From: Owenia fusiformis
Taxonomy: Eukaryota; Annelida; Polychaeta; Sabellida; Oweniidae
Assembly: GCA_903813345.2 (NCBI GenBank)
Contig: CAIIXF020000010.1
Coordinates: 10,410,349-10,470,348 of the forward strand
Length of the DNA stretch: 60,000 nucleotides
Reading direction: 5' to 3'
Position numbers and translations under genes: made by a program. This document shows, piece by piece, positions 11,446 through 23,548 of the stretch. Positions within the stretch are counted from its first letter, which is position 1, and the number at the start of each line of letters is the position of its first letter. Under the pieces are notes generated by a model that saw only the letters and a program-made list of their open reading frames with translations, was not told the origin of the DNA and searched no databases.

Positions 11446-13331
11446 ATATGAAAATTTCTTTGAGTTTTTGAGTTTTTCTTTGAGTTTTTGTAAAATATTA
11501 TCTATAAAACAATATAAAAGTCTGTATTATAGACTTACAAAATTCAAGATTGTGATAAGCATTCAAAAAAAGTATAAAGTATTTCTATGTGAAATGTTTT
11601 AAAACCCTCCTGCCAATATTGACTTAGTCATGGAGTTATCCAAGTAGATTTTCGACACTCAAATATTAGATGATTCTGGTGTGGACCATATGTTCCACTT
11701 ATCATCCAGTTTGACAATCGTTTCATAAAGGTATTCCAAAAACCAGGTTTTAACATTACCTCCACCAGGGAACGTAGTAAATGTCATAAGCCATGGATAT
11801 GATTGAAAGAAGAACTATGCTCATATGTATGTGCAATGTACATGTATATGGAGGGAGTGGTTCATGTTTTACCAACTATACCACTTGCTCATATTGTGTG
11901 TGGTACCCAAGATCTATTCTTTTGCTTTTTGTTTCTGATGTGATTTGACAATGTAACATATTTCAATTTTCATAGAAATATAAAGATACTTTTAGTTTGT
12001 CTGTCAGTTTTATTATGACTTGATTCCAGATGAAATCTGGAATGCATTTCTTTTGCCTGGTTTTCTTTTTAGAAATTCTTTTTGTAGCTTGGTTCTCTCA
12101 GAAGTTTTAAGTCGTATAGTTCAAGCTACTCATATGGTTGGTAAAAGTTTGTCACCATGTTGTGTGGGAAAGGACCAAAAAGTTACACTCGAAAATAAAA
12201 ATCTAGATCCGATCTAAGTTTTTGAGCATGTTATATTATCCAGAATTTGGAATTAATTCAATTTCACATTTTCAGTTTTTATTTTATTTTTACAAAACCT
12301 TACTTTGAAACATTATTTTCAAAAATTCAACTTAATTGTGGTTTAATCAGTCTGATCAGTGGAGCAATTAGATTTACAGGATGAAATGTCTTGAGTATTT
12401 GTTAATGATGTTCTCATCAAAGGCGCCTAACCAACCAAAGTTCATCAGATCATCATTTTTTGCTTTTTAGATCAAAGCTACCCCATGTTGTTGTGCAATG
12501 TTAATGGAGTGTCTTCTTTCTTTATGGGTTCATCTTTAACCTTATAGTGAGTGCAAAGCAAGGTTTTCAATTTATTTTTGTAAAATTTAATCTCTATATC
12601 ATTTTGTCAGTGTTAAGCTATTAAGAATAAGATTTGAGTAACGGATGATTTGTGAGAGGATGATTTGTGATTTGGATTCTATTAAGACACGGTATTGCAT
12701 AGACAACAATAAGAAGTCAAAATACAAATCTGTCATATCACTGTCTTGAGACTTGATTTATGTATTGTAGAATAGAGTCTATAACTAGACATCAGAGCTC
12801 ATAATATAACCAGTTACATACCCTAAAGCCCTGCATATACTGACAGGCAAAATGTTTGAAATCAGGACGTAATGGCGAAACTTCTTAAAATGGTTGAAAT
12901 GAAAGTGAAAATGAAAATAGCTCAGGCGAATTGATTCAAATGCTTGAGATGGCGAAACAGGCACAAACAGTGAAACTGTAATTTCATTTTCCAAGATCAC
13001 GCCTGGTGATCGTACAAAATGGATGGAAGGGGAATAGGCGAAAGAGAACTCAACAAATTTGGAAGATTTATTTTTTCAAGAGAAAATTACAACTGAATTG
13101 CCAAATGAATAGGCACAGTGCATGGCAAAATATGTTAGGTCTTCTAGTATTTTTTTGAACTGATAGGCTTCTAAGATATGAGATCTATTAAAAAAGGTGC
13201 ATCATCACCAACGTGCAAAAGTCAATGTTTTTGCTATAAATCAGGCAAAAATGGTCCAGACGACCTGTAATAAGGTATAAGGGACGTTATTATCACAACA
13301 CTAATGACATTGCTCACTTTTTAAGAAAACA
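11446..13331. other. non-coding, nothing recognised
   Basis: A few GAGTTTTT direct repeats at 11459-11490; a GCGAAAC-rich purine stretch at 12870-12980. No gene supported. Confidence 0.5.
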
Positions 13332-13590
13332 GGTTCATACCCTAACACACATCAGTCTTGTGCACTTTCCTAAGAAACCAGTTGCATACCCTAACACACA
13401 TCAGTCTTGTGCACTTTCTTAAAAATCCAGTTGCATACCCTAACACACATCAGTCTTGTGCACTTTCTTAAAAATCCAGTTGCATACCCTAACGCACATC
13501 AGTCTTGTGCACTTTCTTAAAAATCCAGTTGCATACCCTAACACACATCAGTCTTGTGCACTTTCTTAAAAATCCAGTTGCATACCCTAA
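13332..13590 (+). repeat. 49-bp minisatellite, left part
   Basis: Starts at 13332, 13381, 13430, 13479, 13528 and 13577 (partial). The unit begins GTTGCATACCCTAACACACA and ends CTTTCTTAAAAATCCA. Copies after the first are nearly identical. The array resumes at 14087. Confidence 0.95.
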
Positions 13591-14086
13591 TGGCCTAGTC
13601 ACATAGCCCGGCCGATGTCCGGCATCGGTAGAGCTCGGTGGATTTTTTTGGTGCCACCGAGCTCTCCTCATCGGAAGCAGAGCTCGGTGACGTGAACGGA
13701 CTCCGTCCGGACATCTTCAGGTACTATACTTTCCAAGGCTCTGTCCCACATCGGCCGGAGCTCGGTCGGAGCTCGGCCGGTGTCCGTTAAAAAAACCTCG
13801 TCCTCTGGTTGTCTCAGATGCACCGGACACCGACCGATACTCGGCCGTGCACCGGCCGACGTGTGTTCTGATGTGGTTACGATGGGGCTGCGATGAGGGA
13901 GCTCGGTGAGAGCCCGGTGAAATTTAACTCCGAAGTTAAAATTTCACCGAGCTGCCACCGATGCGGTTTTAAGCAACAAACGCCACGGATGTCCGGCCGG
14001 TGTCCGGCCGGTGTTCGGCCGAGTTCGGTGAAAATTGCATCGCTGGCTCATCGGAACCTCATCGGCCGGGCTATGTGACTAGGCCA
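13591..14086. mobile_element. 496-bp GC-rich TIR element inserted in the minisatellite
   Basis: Perfect 27-bp terminal inverted repeats starting TGGCCTAGTCACATAGCCCG. The interior is strikingly GC-rich against AT-rich surroundings and is built of CCGGCCGA, GAGCTCGG and TCCGGC words, with a central hairpin (GGTGAAATTTAAC ... GTTAAAATTTCACC, about 13914-13952). Flanks are TAA and TTA, compatible with a TA or TWA target, but the two sides are not identical. No transposase; non-autonomous. Confidence 0.88.
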
Positions 14087-14306
14087 TTACACACATCAGT
14101 CTTGTGTACTTTCTTAAAAATCCAGTTGCATACCATAACACACATCAGTCTTGTGCACTTTCTTAAAAATCCAGTTGCATACCCTAACACACATCAGTCT
14201 TGTGTACTTTCTTAAAAATCCAGTTGCATACCCTAACACACATCAGTCTTGTGAACTTTAAAAAAACAGTTGCATACCCTAAAACACATCAGTCTTGTGA
14301 ACTTTC
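14087..14306 (+). repeat. 49-bp minisatellite, right part
   Basis: Continues the same unit from the breakpoint, with starts at 14125, 14174, 14223 and 14269 (last unit 46 bp, diverged). Confidence 0.95.
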
Positions 14307-15310
14307 ATGCCCACAATACACTTTTCCCAGAAGGAAAAAGAATTGTTTTTTTGTTTCCACGATTTTCTTCCGGTTCCTTGTTTAACTAAAATGCTATAAA
14401 GAACATAATCTTAAAAAATCTCTAAAAACTCATGAAAGACCCCTTAGACTACTGAAGTGCTTGATAAAGGAAACATGACCTTCTTTCCCACAAAAACACA
14501 TTAAGTGCACTTATGATGACAAGTTTGCCCATATTACATACAATTAGCATAGCAATTAGATGAAAACACCCTCAAGTAGGAGAATTTGTTTAAACATATA
14601 AATGTAATGTTTTGTTTATTCATGGCTTGGGGGATGCCCTGCAGAGTGAAATAGTTGATTAACCTAGTACCTTATTATTTAAAATCTGAATTGTTTAGTG
14701 TGAAAATAAACATGTTTTGAAGATATTTTGATATTGATTGAATTTTTTATTTATTCATTGAATGAACTTTTCATTCTGTATAACAGCACATCGAATCACT
14801 GCGTTAAATTGTAATTATTATTATTATTTGCATGTATGTATGTAAGAATGGATTTATTAATTTTCATGTTTTCAGAACATGAAGAAATGCACCAGAGAAT
14901 ATATCTGACTTAGAATTATAATTTGAAATTTGATAATTAGAATTTTTGATGAACCATCATTTTAGATGCAATTTTATTTTATATTTTGATAACTATTTTG
15001 AATTTTGTAACCACAATGTACAGTGATTAAAATATATATTTATACTGTATTCTTTGGTCGGATCCCATTGGGTAACACTAGATAAGTTCATAATTCAAAC
15101 GCATAGTTTAGGAAGTAGTCTCTAAGGAAACGGCTAAAAAAGGTTTGGCTGAAAAAAATTAAGATCATCAACCTGCAACTTTGAAATTACTAGATGGCGC
15201 CACTATACCCTGCCATAAAAACAGAATTTACCCAAACCTGGAAAAATAGATCCCGTATTCCTACACTTCAGGGTATTTACTAAAAGGATGTCAAACATTA
15301 TTTTATTCCC
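14307..15310. other. non-coding, nothing recognised
   Basis: AT-rich sequence without repeats that I could match elsewhere in the window. Confidence 0.5.
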
Positions 15311-15766
15311 AAAAAGACATGTCGCTATTATCTAGGTCAATCTGTTCAGTGTCCGAAAGCAAATCTATAGTACTCATTTCTGAATTTTGATATACTGACA
15401 TTAAAGCAATGACAGAACAATACTTCCGATGGTGTCATTTTGGTATCATTTAATCTTGATTCCAAAAGTTTTGTGGTTGTTTGAGAATTTATCTATGGTT
15501 ATTTACCATCATTGCTTTATTAATTTGCATGACGAAACTATTGAAATCCAGATTCAACTTAGTTTAGCTGAAATCGGAGGTTTATCGAAAACTGAAGAAT
15601 TTCGGCAACCATCTTCAATGAAGCTAACTGCAGTTAGAGTCATCCAGCTGTTAAATAGTGTATATTGAATGAACCATGTAAAAATATAAGGGATGAGGGG
15701 GGTATGAAAAATATTGCATTTGAGACAAGGCAAGTAAAAAAAAAAAGAATAGCGACATGTCTTTTT
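15311..15766. mobile_element. possible TIR element, 19-bp perfect inverted ends
   Basis: AAAAAGACATGTCGCTATT (15311-15329) is exactly inverted at 15748-15766. The 456-bp span has no transposase. No target duplication seen, so the element call rests on the inverted ends. Confidence 0.55.
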
Positions 15767-18700
15767 AAAATACTTTATGTGTCAAAATATTCTAACTGAA
15801 CTTCATGCTATCCCTTATATACCACCACCCCCCCCCCCCTCAATAAGATCTGAGATCTGTTTAGAAAGGAAAAATATTGGTCTGGATGTTTGGGAAAAAG
15901 AAATCTGGTTGAAAGCTAAAAAGGTTACAAGACATATGTTATGTTCATATATATGTGCTATTTTATCTGGATCCTTCTGATCTAATCATTTTGGGCATTA
16001 CATACAGATTTTATTATATATTCAAACCTTATGTCTTTCAATGTACATTCTGTTATAAGCTTAGAGAAGTTTTTTTAACATAAAGAAAAATGTGTATGCT
16101 TTGGATGGACAGAATTCTTATATGAAGTTTTTAAGTAAACACTCGGTAAATAAAAAATAGCCTACATACTAATTATGTAGACTTGAAAGAATTATCTATA
16201 TTATTAATTTTTCAGTTTATATTCATTTAAAGATTGAATTTATAAGCTGCAGATATCAAAGTTGAACTTAGATGTGCTTGATAAGAATGATAAACCTTTT
16301 AAGAAAAGCCTTTAGAAAGGCAACAGACCGAACCATGTCTTCTTTAGCAGATTGGTTTTCAAAATCATTTAGCAAAGAGATAAAAAAAACTCGTGAAAGA
16401 TATGACAATTGTTAGCTGAATGGGATCCTTTCAAAAGAGCAGGAATGTAATGTCAGACAGATGTTACTGCATCTCCTAACGTACCCCAGTCTCTCGTTAA
16501 TCACATTTCGGCAAAAATAAATCTGACACGCCAGCTTTCTGTTGAATACTAAGTAGCTTTTAGCCCCAAAAACTTCAAAGTTCTAGAAAACAAATTATAT
16601 TTTGTTTGTGTCAGTCACCTTGAATTGATCTAAAGGTCCCAGCGGAAACTTAAACTACTCACCATTCTGTAATTGATTTAAGGATTCAATCTTTGTTTGT
16701 TGAACAAGTGTGCCTATATAAGCAAGTTGACCTGATCTAATCGACTGCCTTTTTAGAAATCCAAACCACAATTATAACGTTACATTTGTGGAAAGATTTT
16801 CGCTTGAAGTTTATGTTCAGCGAGTGTATTTATCACCTCAACTGATTTTGGCACGCAGATTTTTTACAAATATTATTTTTCAGAAAATCGAAAATGTTGG
16901 ATTAATGAGGGCCAGAAAGTCTGCATGCTTTTAAGAGTTTTGTCAGTATGATTAATTCGCTATGCTCAGTATGTATCATTTTACCACTAAATGAAAATAT
17001 TTTATTGAAGAATTCATACTTCTAGGCGTGATAACTGCTGGAAATATGGTGTCTACCAGTATATGAAATGTTACGTAATTTTGATTTTAAATACACAAAA
17101 TGAATAAAAAATGAGATGATAAGTGATGAATCTGTCGAAGGAGATAGAATATGAGATTATGTATTATAAAGAATAGATAAGAAACTAACTATATTTAATG
17201 ATTGGAGAAATAAAGAAGAGTTAACATGAAAAGGAATTGAATTTTAGGTACAGGTATCTGACTTTCATATTCAGCTGTGAAAATTGTGATATATAGAAGA
17301 GATGCAAAGGTATCTTTTAAGTGAAAAAGAGATTAATCAAATATAAGAAGCATTGGGGGGGGGGGGGTAATAAAATGCCCACTGAATTGAATTACAAAAA
17401 TTGAACTAGATAATTGGATTTCAACTTTTAAGTTTTTTATCTGCTGAAAAAGTTGTTGAAAAGAACCGCAAAATGTATGATTGATGTTTCAATAAGATGA
17501 TTAATTGAATATAAAGTTGATAAATATCTCCAATATTTCATACGAGTCATTTTGCAGCCTGGAAGGTTTAAGTTGGTTTTATATACAGGAGCTGTCCAGG
17601 GAGAAAAATGCCTAAAATTTACGGAAATTAAACGTCAATGAGAATATTTTGTTGCATATTCAAAACCTGATACATAGTGTCTGCAGATCAGTTTAATTAA
17701 ATGTTGCAAATTTTTGGCAATATATAAAATAATGATTGAAAATCTAAATGGAAATTAAATAAACATCATTTTATCATCAAATTTAAAACCATTTTTATAT
17801 TGATTGTAAAACAAGATATTTGAGACAAAATGAAACCTAGTATAAAAAGGATAAAGTAAGATAATGTCAGTCTGCTATTTATTGTGTTATTTTAAAAACT
17901 CATTAACTTATACTGTTCCACATTCAGCTGCCCACATTCTACTATAGTAGATGCTCGCAAGCAACAAGCCCTGATATCAGGATACCCTTATTTGATCTGA
18001 GCTTATCTGCGGGAAAGGTTAACATTGTAACGACTTTTAATGGTTATTTTGTCACCACTATGGGTAGTGACATATTTTTATAGTCTCCATCTTTTTTGTG
18101 GACGGCGGTCAGCATCTGTAACAAATGGCAGGTAGTGACATTTTGCGTGTATGTTTCAATTCCTTTCATTTCCGGACACTACGTAATAGGCATTACAGTG
18201 TATATTATATTGTCACTGGCGGAAGACAGCACAAAGTCGTTATAATTTTGATGACTCAGCACATAGACTTTTAGAGCACAAGATGAAATATGAGCAGATG
18301 TCAATATCTTTTCAATTATGGTTTTTTCAATGCCTGGGAAATTGGGATCCTTCACAAGAAACTACTTTTAAGACTTTTTGAAGTTATAATTACAAATTGA
18401 AACTTTATACTGCTTCTCTTATTATTTGAAATGCTTACACAATCTTTTCCACAATTGAGCACTATGACACATTCATGGATGTCTGGATTTTTGGTTTTCA
18501 ACCAAGTGAAGTTTGTTTAAGGATGTAGAGAAGTCATTTTCTGGAGCAGATTCTCTTTTTTACATTCGTTTTTACTTGGAAACATGATATTTTGGTAATT
18601 TGCTTGATATGTTGGCAATTTTGTTAAATGGTAGCCATTTTACAAGCAATGTTTCAAAAAGTAATAGAATGAATTTTTGATATTGAAAATAGAGGCATTA

Positions 18701-19010
18701 CACAATCTGTATTTGTATGAGTAATGTGAATGAAAAAAAATTGGTTCAGTGGGATTTGCTTCTCCATTGAGTTATCCTTTTTGTAGTTCTTTTTCCAGAC
18801 AGTACTAAGGCGTCAGACTCAGTACAGCTTATGTAAGATATAAAGTTAACGTGAATTGTATCCTGAAACGATTTTTCATTAATGAGCAGTGAGCTGAAAG
18901 ATAATCCTACATTTAGATTCCGGTAAACCTTTTTATTCGGGTATATTCAGATTTCCTTTGAATAATCTTATGATTTTTTCTCAAATTGATATGTACTTAT
19001 TTATTTTTAG
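15767..19010. other. non-coding; poly-C at 15827 and poly-G at 17356
   Basis: Long AT-rich stretch with two homopolymer runs. No TIR element, tandem array or convincing frame found. Confidence 0.5.
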
Positions 19011-19061
19011 ACCCACCTCAGAGTGCAAGATTGTTGTCATCTGACACAGATGGGAATTTGG
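19011..19061 (+). other. possible exon (weak)
   Basis: Flanked by ACTTATTTATTTTTAG and GTAGGT, 51 bases, two frames open. However, the ends can pair (ACCCACCT and AGGTGGG), and the bases after it resemble 5920-6010, so it may be part of a repeat. Confidence 0.15.
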
Positions 19062-19311
19062 GTAGGTGGGCAGCACAAGAAATCTGCATCAATATAACAA
19101 AAATTTATTCATCTATTTAACTTGAACTTTTTACAGATGCAAGGCCAGACTAGTGAACTGCTTAGCTATTGAGAATGCTGGGCAATTTCCAAGCGGCAAT
19201 TTTGAATTTCAAATCCAACATTTATTACTGTTTGTCTTGTTCTAAAAGATATTGATATCAATAGCCTCTTTTTCAATCCCTTCATTCTCTGTAAATCAAT
19301 ATTATGTATGA

Positions 19312-19590
19312 TAAATAGTCATGTTACAGTTATACAGTCATGTTATAATTATATTCTCTGTCATGTTACAGTTATACAGTCATGTTATAATTATATTCAC
19401 TGTCATGTTACAGTCATACAGTCATTTATACAGTTATGTTACAGTCACATAGTCATGTTAGAGTTACACATACAAATTCATGTTACAGTTATACAGTTAT
19501 GTTACAGTGACACTTTTAAGGTCATGTTACAGTTATAGTTGCACTGAGTCACATGACAGTTTCAGTTACACTATCATGTTTATAAGTACA
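19312..19590 (+). repeat. CATGTTACAG/TTATACAGT tandem repeats
   Basis: A unit of about 42 bases (TCATGTTACAGTTATACAG plus TCATGTTATAATTATATTC) is repeated near-exactly at the left and decays into single 10-20-base words to the right. The open frame over it is repeat-derived. Confidence 0.9.
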
Positions 19591-19661
19591 TCCAGCAATA
19601 CCATTTGTAAAATTTGCAGGGGAGTTGTCTATTACAGACTGAAACGGTAAAATATTAAAGT

Positions 19662-19996
19662 AGAGTAAAACCTGTGTTTCTTGAACATCTTTTGCCAAAA
19701 GAACATTCAGTGTTAGTAGGTGTTCATAACAAAGAGAACCAAAGAGGGTAATTCATACATAATCCGGTCCGTGACCCTGTCTGCCTGCCACCCCCAGCCT
19801 CTCACCATTCCTATATAATGCCCTCTGGCGATTTAGGGATGCTATTGTAACTGTATTTTAAACTATATCAATGAAATAAATAATAATAATAATAATAAAT
19901 TCATACAGAAGTCAGTGGAGTATGTGTGGAGGGAGGGTGTCCACAAGAGACATGTGTTCACTAGAGAGAGGTGTTTATTAAGACAGGTTTTGCTGT
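19662..19996. mobile_element. MITE, ACAGTAAAACCT family, interrupted by a retroposon
   Basis: Left end AGAGTAAAACCTGTGT and right end AAGACAGGTTTTGCTGT are inverted repeats. The body equals 9560-9738 apart from a 148-base interruption: an element of about 139 bases plus one copy of a 9-bp duplication. Confidence 0.8.
19759..19897 (+). mobile_element. short retroposon with (AAT)n tail and 9-bp TSD
   Basis: Flanked by AATTCATAC at 19750-19758 and 19898-19906. It ends in an AAT-repeat tail and starts in a GC-richer block (AATCCGGTCCGTGACCCTG). The 9560-9738 copy of the host MITE shows the empty site (GGGTAACTTATACAGAAG). A 5'-truncated LINE or a SINE; no tRNA-like boxes are obvious. Confidence 0.8.
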
Positions 19997-21429
19997 ACTT
20001 CACATCTCCAAGATATTAGGGAAATATTTCTCATTAGGTGAACGATTTTTCTTGTTTTGTTTTTCTGGATATGTTTGTCTACATATCTTATTTTCTGTCT
20101 AATATTGAACTCCTGAAACCTCCCCTCATGTTTCATGTGGATTTTTATATTATTTGACTTTTTAAAATTAGTTTGGTTTCAACTTATGTGATACAAACAC
20201 TAATTCAGGTTGAGATAATTGTAGTACTTCATTTCAGTTTTAGCAAAATGCCCAAATATTGTATTTTTATGACCTGGATTATAATTATTGTGACAAATAC
20301 ATTAAAAACCTTCGCAGTATGTTCAGTTTCTTTCCCAGCATGCTTTTGACGACCGTTGTAATTTGCAGATGACATGCATAATTTGCCACTCTGCGTGCAG
20401 GACCTGAAGTGAACCATTCATTAAACTGTAAAATCAAATTTAACAACGGCATTTTTTAATTTATATTTGATTGAAAAGGTGAGACTAAGCGAGAATTTGG
20501 TATTTTTTCCAATCTTTTTCAGTTTGAAATTATACTATAGAAATGCCAGGGAAATTTTTCATTTTAAGAACTTTATACTTTAGTAAAAGCAATCTGTAGA
20601 GTTGAATTAAAACAAGTCGTAATGATTTTTTATTACATGAACAGATACTAAAGTACATTGTGCTTCATGAGTTATTTGGAATGTTGAACACTTTCAAACA
20701 AGTTATGAAATAAAATCCATAAGTATAAATTAAGGGAAAGTTTTAAAGCCTATATACCCTTGAAAAATAACATGAATGGTTGATACTTAAAGATGCAAAT
20801 AAAATAAACAGAGAGAGGTATTAGAAAGAAATACAGTAATCAGGCATGTAGTCAATATTCTGACTTTTGCAAAAATGTCAGAAAATGATGTAGTTCATCC
20901 ATGTTTTTGAGAAAAAAAGTGTGCAGTAGATATGTCAACTGTGAAAATTGTTGCACGGGTTATCAACAACATTCCATTATGTTATATTATAAGAGATAAC
21001 TGATCTTAAGAAAGGTGTGCATCCTTCTCTGATTTAATCAACATCAATTTTAAAATTGTTAAAGTATGCGAGACTAATCCTACGGTTTCAGTTTAAGGTT
21101 CAAATATCGGTTTGAAAAATATAGAATAGATGTATTCACCTTCATAAAGTCAACCGGATATTTTTTTTACTCTTATTGCTTGTTATGTTTTACGTTGTAT
21201 TCAGATAATTGTATTTGACTTTACAATTGATTTTGATTTCAATTTGAATATTTGTTATGTGTTCAATTTTAATATGAAAAAAAGCCATGATTTAAATTTT
21301 CCCAGTTTTAATTTGTCGTCCATTTATTGTCAAAAAACTAAATAGTTTTGAATACAACCGCTTTAGTATGTTTTAGTGGTTTTATATTAAAGTATGCCTG
21401 GTATTCTAATCTGATTGCTCTTTTTATTG
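19997..21429. other. non-coding, one ambiguous GC-richer patch
   Basis: At about 20320-20415 both strands have short protein-like frames; no usable splice or start context decides between them. Confidence 0.4.
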
Positions 21430-21472
21430 AATTGGAATAAATAATATAGTTTTCAAATCAAATCAAATTGAT
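21430..21472 (+). mobile_element. retroposon tail remnant
   Basis: AATAAATAATATAG followed by repeated AAATC units, the plus-strand equivalent of the tail at 4438. Only the end remains. Confidence 0.3.
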
Positions 21473-21537
21473 AGTGTTTAATATATCAGTATAAGCAAAG
21501 AATTATAAGAAGACGTTTTTTTACTTAAAAAGAGACT

Positions 21538-21665
21538 TTGTATTGTATTGTATTTGTATTATTTTTTATTTATTTCAAGTTTTGTACATATAAATTATTA
21601 CAATGACTTGAAAGGAACCAGGATATGTTCCATGTTTTAAGATAAAATAATATACAATTATTTTA
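21538..21665 (-). mobile_element. LINE 3'-tail fragment
   Basis: Plus strand begins with TATTGTATTG repeats, then TTTATTTATTTCAAG and a GC-richer block with CAATGACTTGAAAGGAACCA. It resembles 52676-52790 and the LINE tail at 56541-56790 in layout. Confidence 0.45.
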
Positions 21666-22021
21666 CAAACATAACAGTATTATAATTTTTGAATAATTTC
21701 CATTTTTTGCACAAATGCCAGTTTAAGATCTACTAAGTACCTATTAAAGCAAGTCTTGATTCATAACTTTGGCAACCATTGCTCATGTTTTGTACGGAGT
21801 GACATTTGGACAAACAGGTTAAGTTCAGAGGCTCCCAGCGGTGCCCAAAACACTGGGGTTTGGATAATCAGGCGAGAAACAAACAAGTTGACGTGATTCA
21901 GTTTTTATGATTGTTTTTGCAATAATTCATGGGCTGTAATTGTACCTAGATAAATATATTTAAAATACCTGCAACAAAGCAGAACTCCATCAACTTACAA
22001 AATTAACAGTTGTTCCGAACT

Positions 22022-22125
22022 TTTAAACAGGTTTTTCTTCCCATCTGTTTGATGAGCAGAAATTCAGAAATACAGAATTTCATTCTGTTCTTCTTTTAAC
22101 AGATGGGAAAGGGAACCTGTTTAAA
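22022..22125. repeat. 104-bp foldback (MITE-like)
   Basis: TTTAAACAGG...CCCATCTGTT (22022-22049) pairs with AACAGATGGG...CCTGTTTAAA (22098-22125) with about four mismatches. A second inner hairpin (GAAATTC/GAATTTC) lies between. Confidence 0.75.
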
Positions 22126-23406
22126 TATACCCTTTCCAAGAGTTTTTTTTTTTGAATCATTGAAAAGAACTTCATCTACACTTTTCTACTAAGAAATAAT
22201 AATCTAGCCTTATCCAATCAGAGAGATTAGGTGATTCAAATCCAGTCATCAAATCGAACTTGAAAACTGCCATGACAGGTCATGACAGCATGTACTTTTA
22301 GGGTAAAAAGGTAGAGGACAGTAATGTACCTCTCCGAAATTTTGCAAAGGGTAGGTAAACCTGCCAAAGAGTAAAATCAACCAGTTATTTGATCAATTAG
22401 TTAAAGGTAATAATAATCTGAAGGAACTCTTTATGCAATAATAACACTTTTTACAAGTTTACTGACAGATATTGTTACGAAAAGCTGGGGCTGAAAAGAA
22501 AGAACATTTTCTGGTTTTGATTGCTCTGTTGCCTAAGTCAGAATCTGTTATGTTCAGTAGTGTGTGGAGGTAGGGGCCGGAAAGCCAAGATTGTCATATA
22601 TGGTAAATGAGAGCTTACATAGAACCATGGTGGTTCCCAAATGTTGTCTGATGAGAAAGTATAAAATTGTGCTGACTAAACATGATACGCTTGGTTATGT
22701 AGCGGATATGAACTTTGTGGTCCTCTATATATACCCTACCTCAACATCTTCCCATTTCTATCCATTTACACATAAACCATCAATTTATATTTTCATGCGC
22801 TAATTTTCTCACATTTCTATTGGATAAATAATCATCTTGGTAACAGACTGGTCAAATAATTCCTGGTTAGTTCCTCCCATTTCCTCTCAATTTCATATTT
22901 CATTGCATTCACCCTGGATGTTTTACTTTTGGGTTGGGAGTAATAGCTCCTCCAATTGAACCTCTATCATCCAATCTGGTAGTATTTACTCTCTACAGAC
23001 TCTGCTTAGCCAGCTTGTTTTTTCAGAGCATTTGAACATCTTTCAAAGCCAAAACAGTTAAGATCAGATTACCAAGTTGCAACAGTATGCTTCAGAATGC
23101 TGAATGTTTTGCTTTAGTTCGATGTAAGGATTTGTAAAAAGGCAAAATATTTGTATGATTGGGAGGGCATGTTTTATCTTGGATAACTCTAGCAAGATGG
23201 CTTTCACATTTTGTAATTTTGTTGTTTATCTGATTGAAAGAGAATGACTTATGTTAATTAATATAAAATATTGAAACAGGGTAGCCTATTGTCTATCATA
23301 TATAATTTCATTCAGTGGGTTAGGAAGGATCGTATGATAAGCATTTATAGTGAGATCTGTTCCTTATGTCTCCTTAGGGAGATCTGTTATGCTCCCTTAG
23401 GTGATC
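22126..23406. other. non-coding, nothing recognised
   Basis: Only chance frames. Confidence 0.5.
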
Positions 23407-23548
23407 ACTTCACCTACAGTGAAGTACACAATGCACTTCAAGTACTGCGCTGTACAGTGATATACAGCACTGTTTTGAACAGCGTAATACAGTATTGTTT
23501 TACAGCGCTGTGCAGCACAGTTTTAAAAACAGCGCTGTATAATAATGT
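23407..23548 (+). repeat. cluster of palindromic ACAGCGCTGT-type words
   Basis: CTTCAC/GTGAAG, GCGCTGTACAGTG, ACAGCACTGT and two ACAGCGCTGT palindromes occur in 140 bases. Many alternative hairpins are possible; the origin may be decayed tandem repeats. Confidence 0.55.

Noticed and set aside
11003-11602. 199-codon open frame
   Set aside because: It runs through the CACACT/ACAACA satellite; the protein is a low-complexity repeat of T, H, L and Q, explained by absence of stop words in the repeat.
13489-14385. Several 60-70-codon frames in and around the GC-rich element and the 49-bp minisatellite
   Set aside because: Repeat-derived; the same words recur in each unit and no start or domain is supported.
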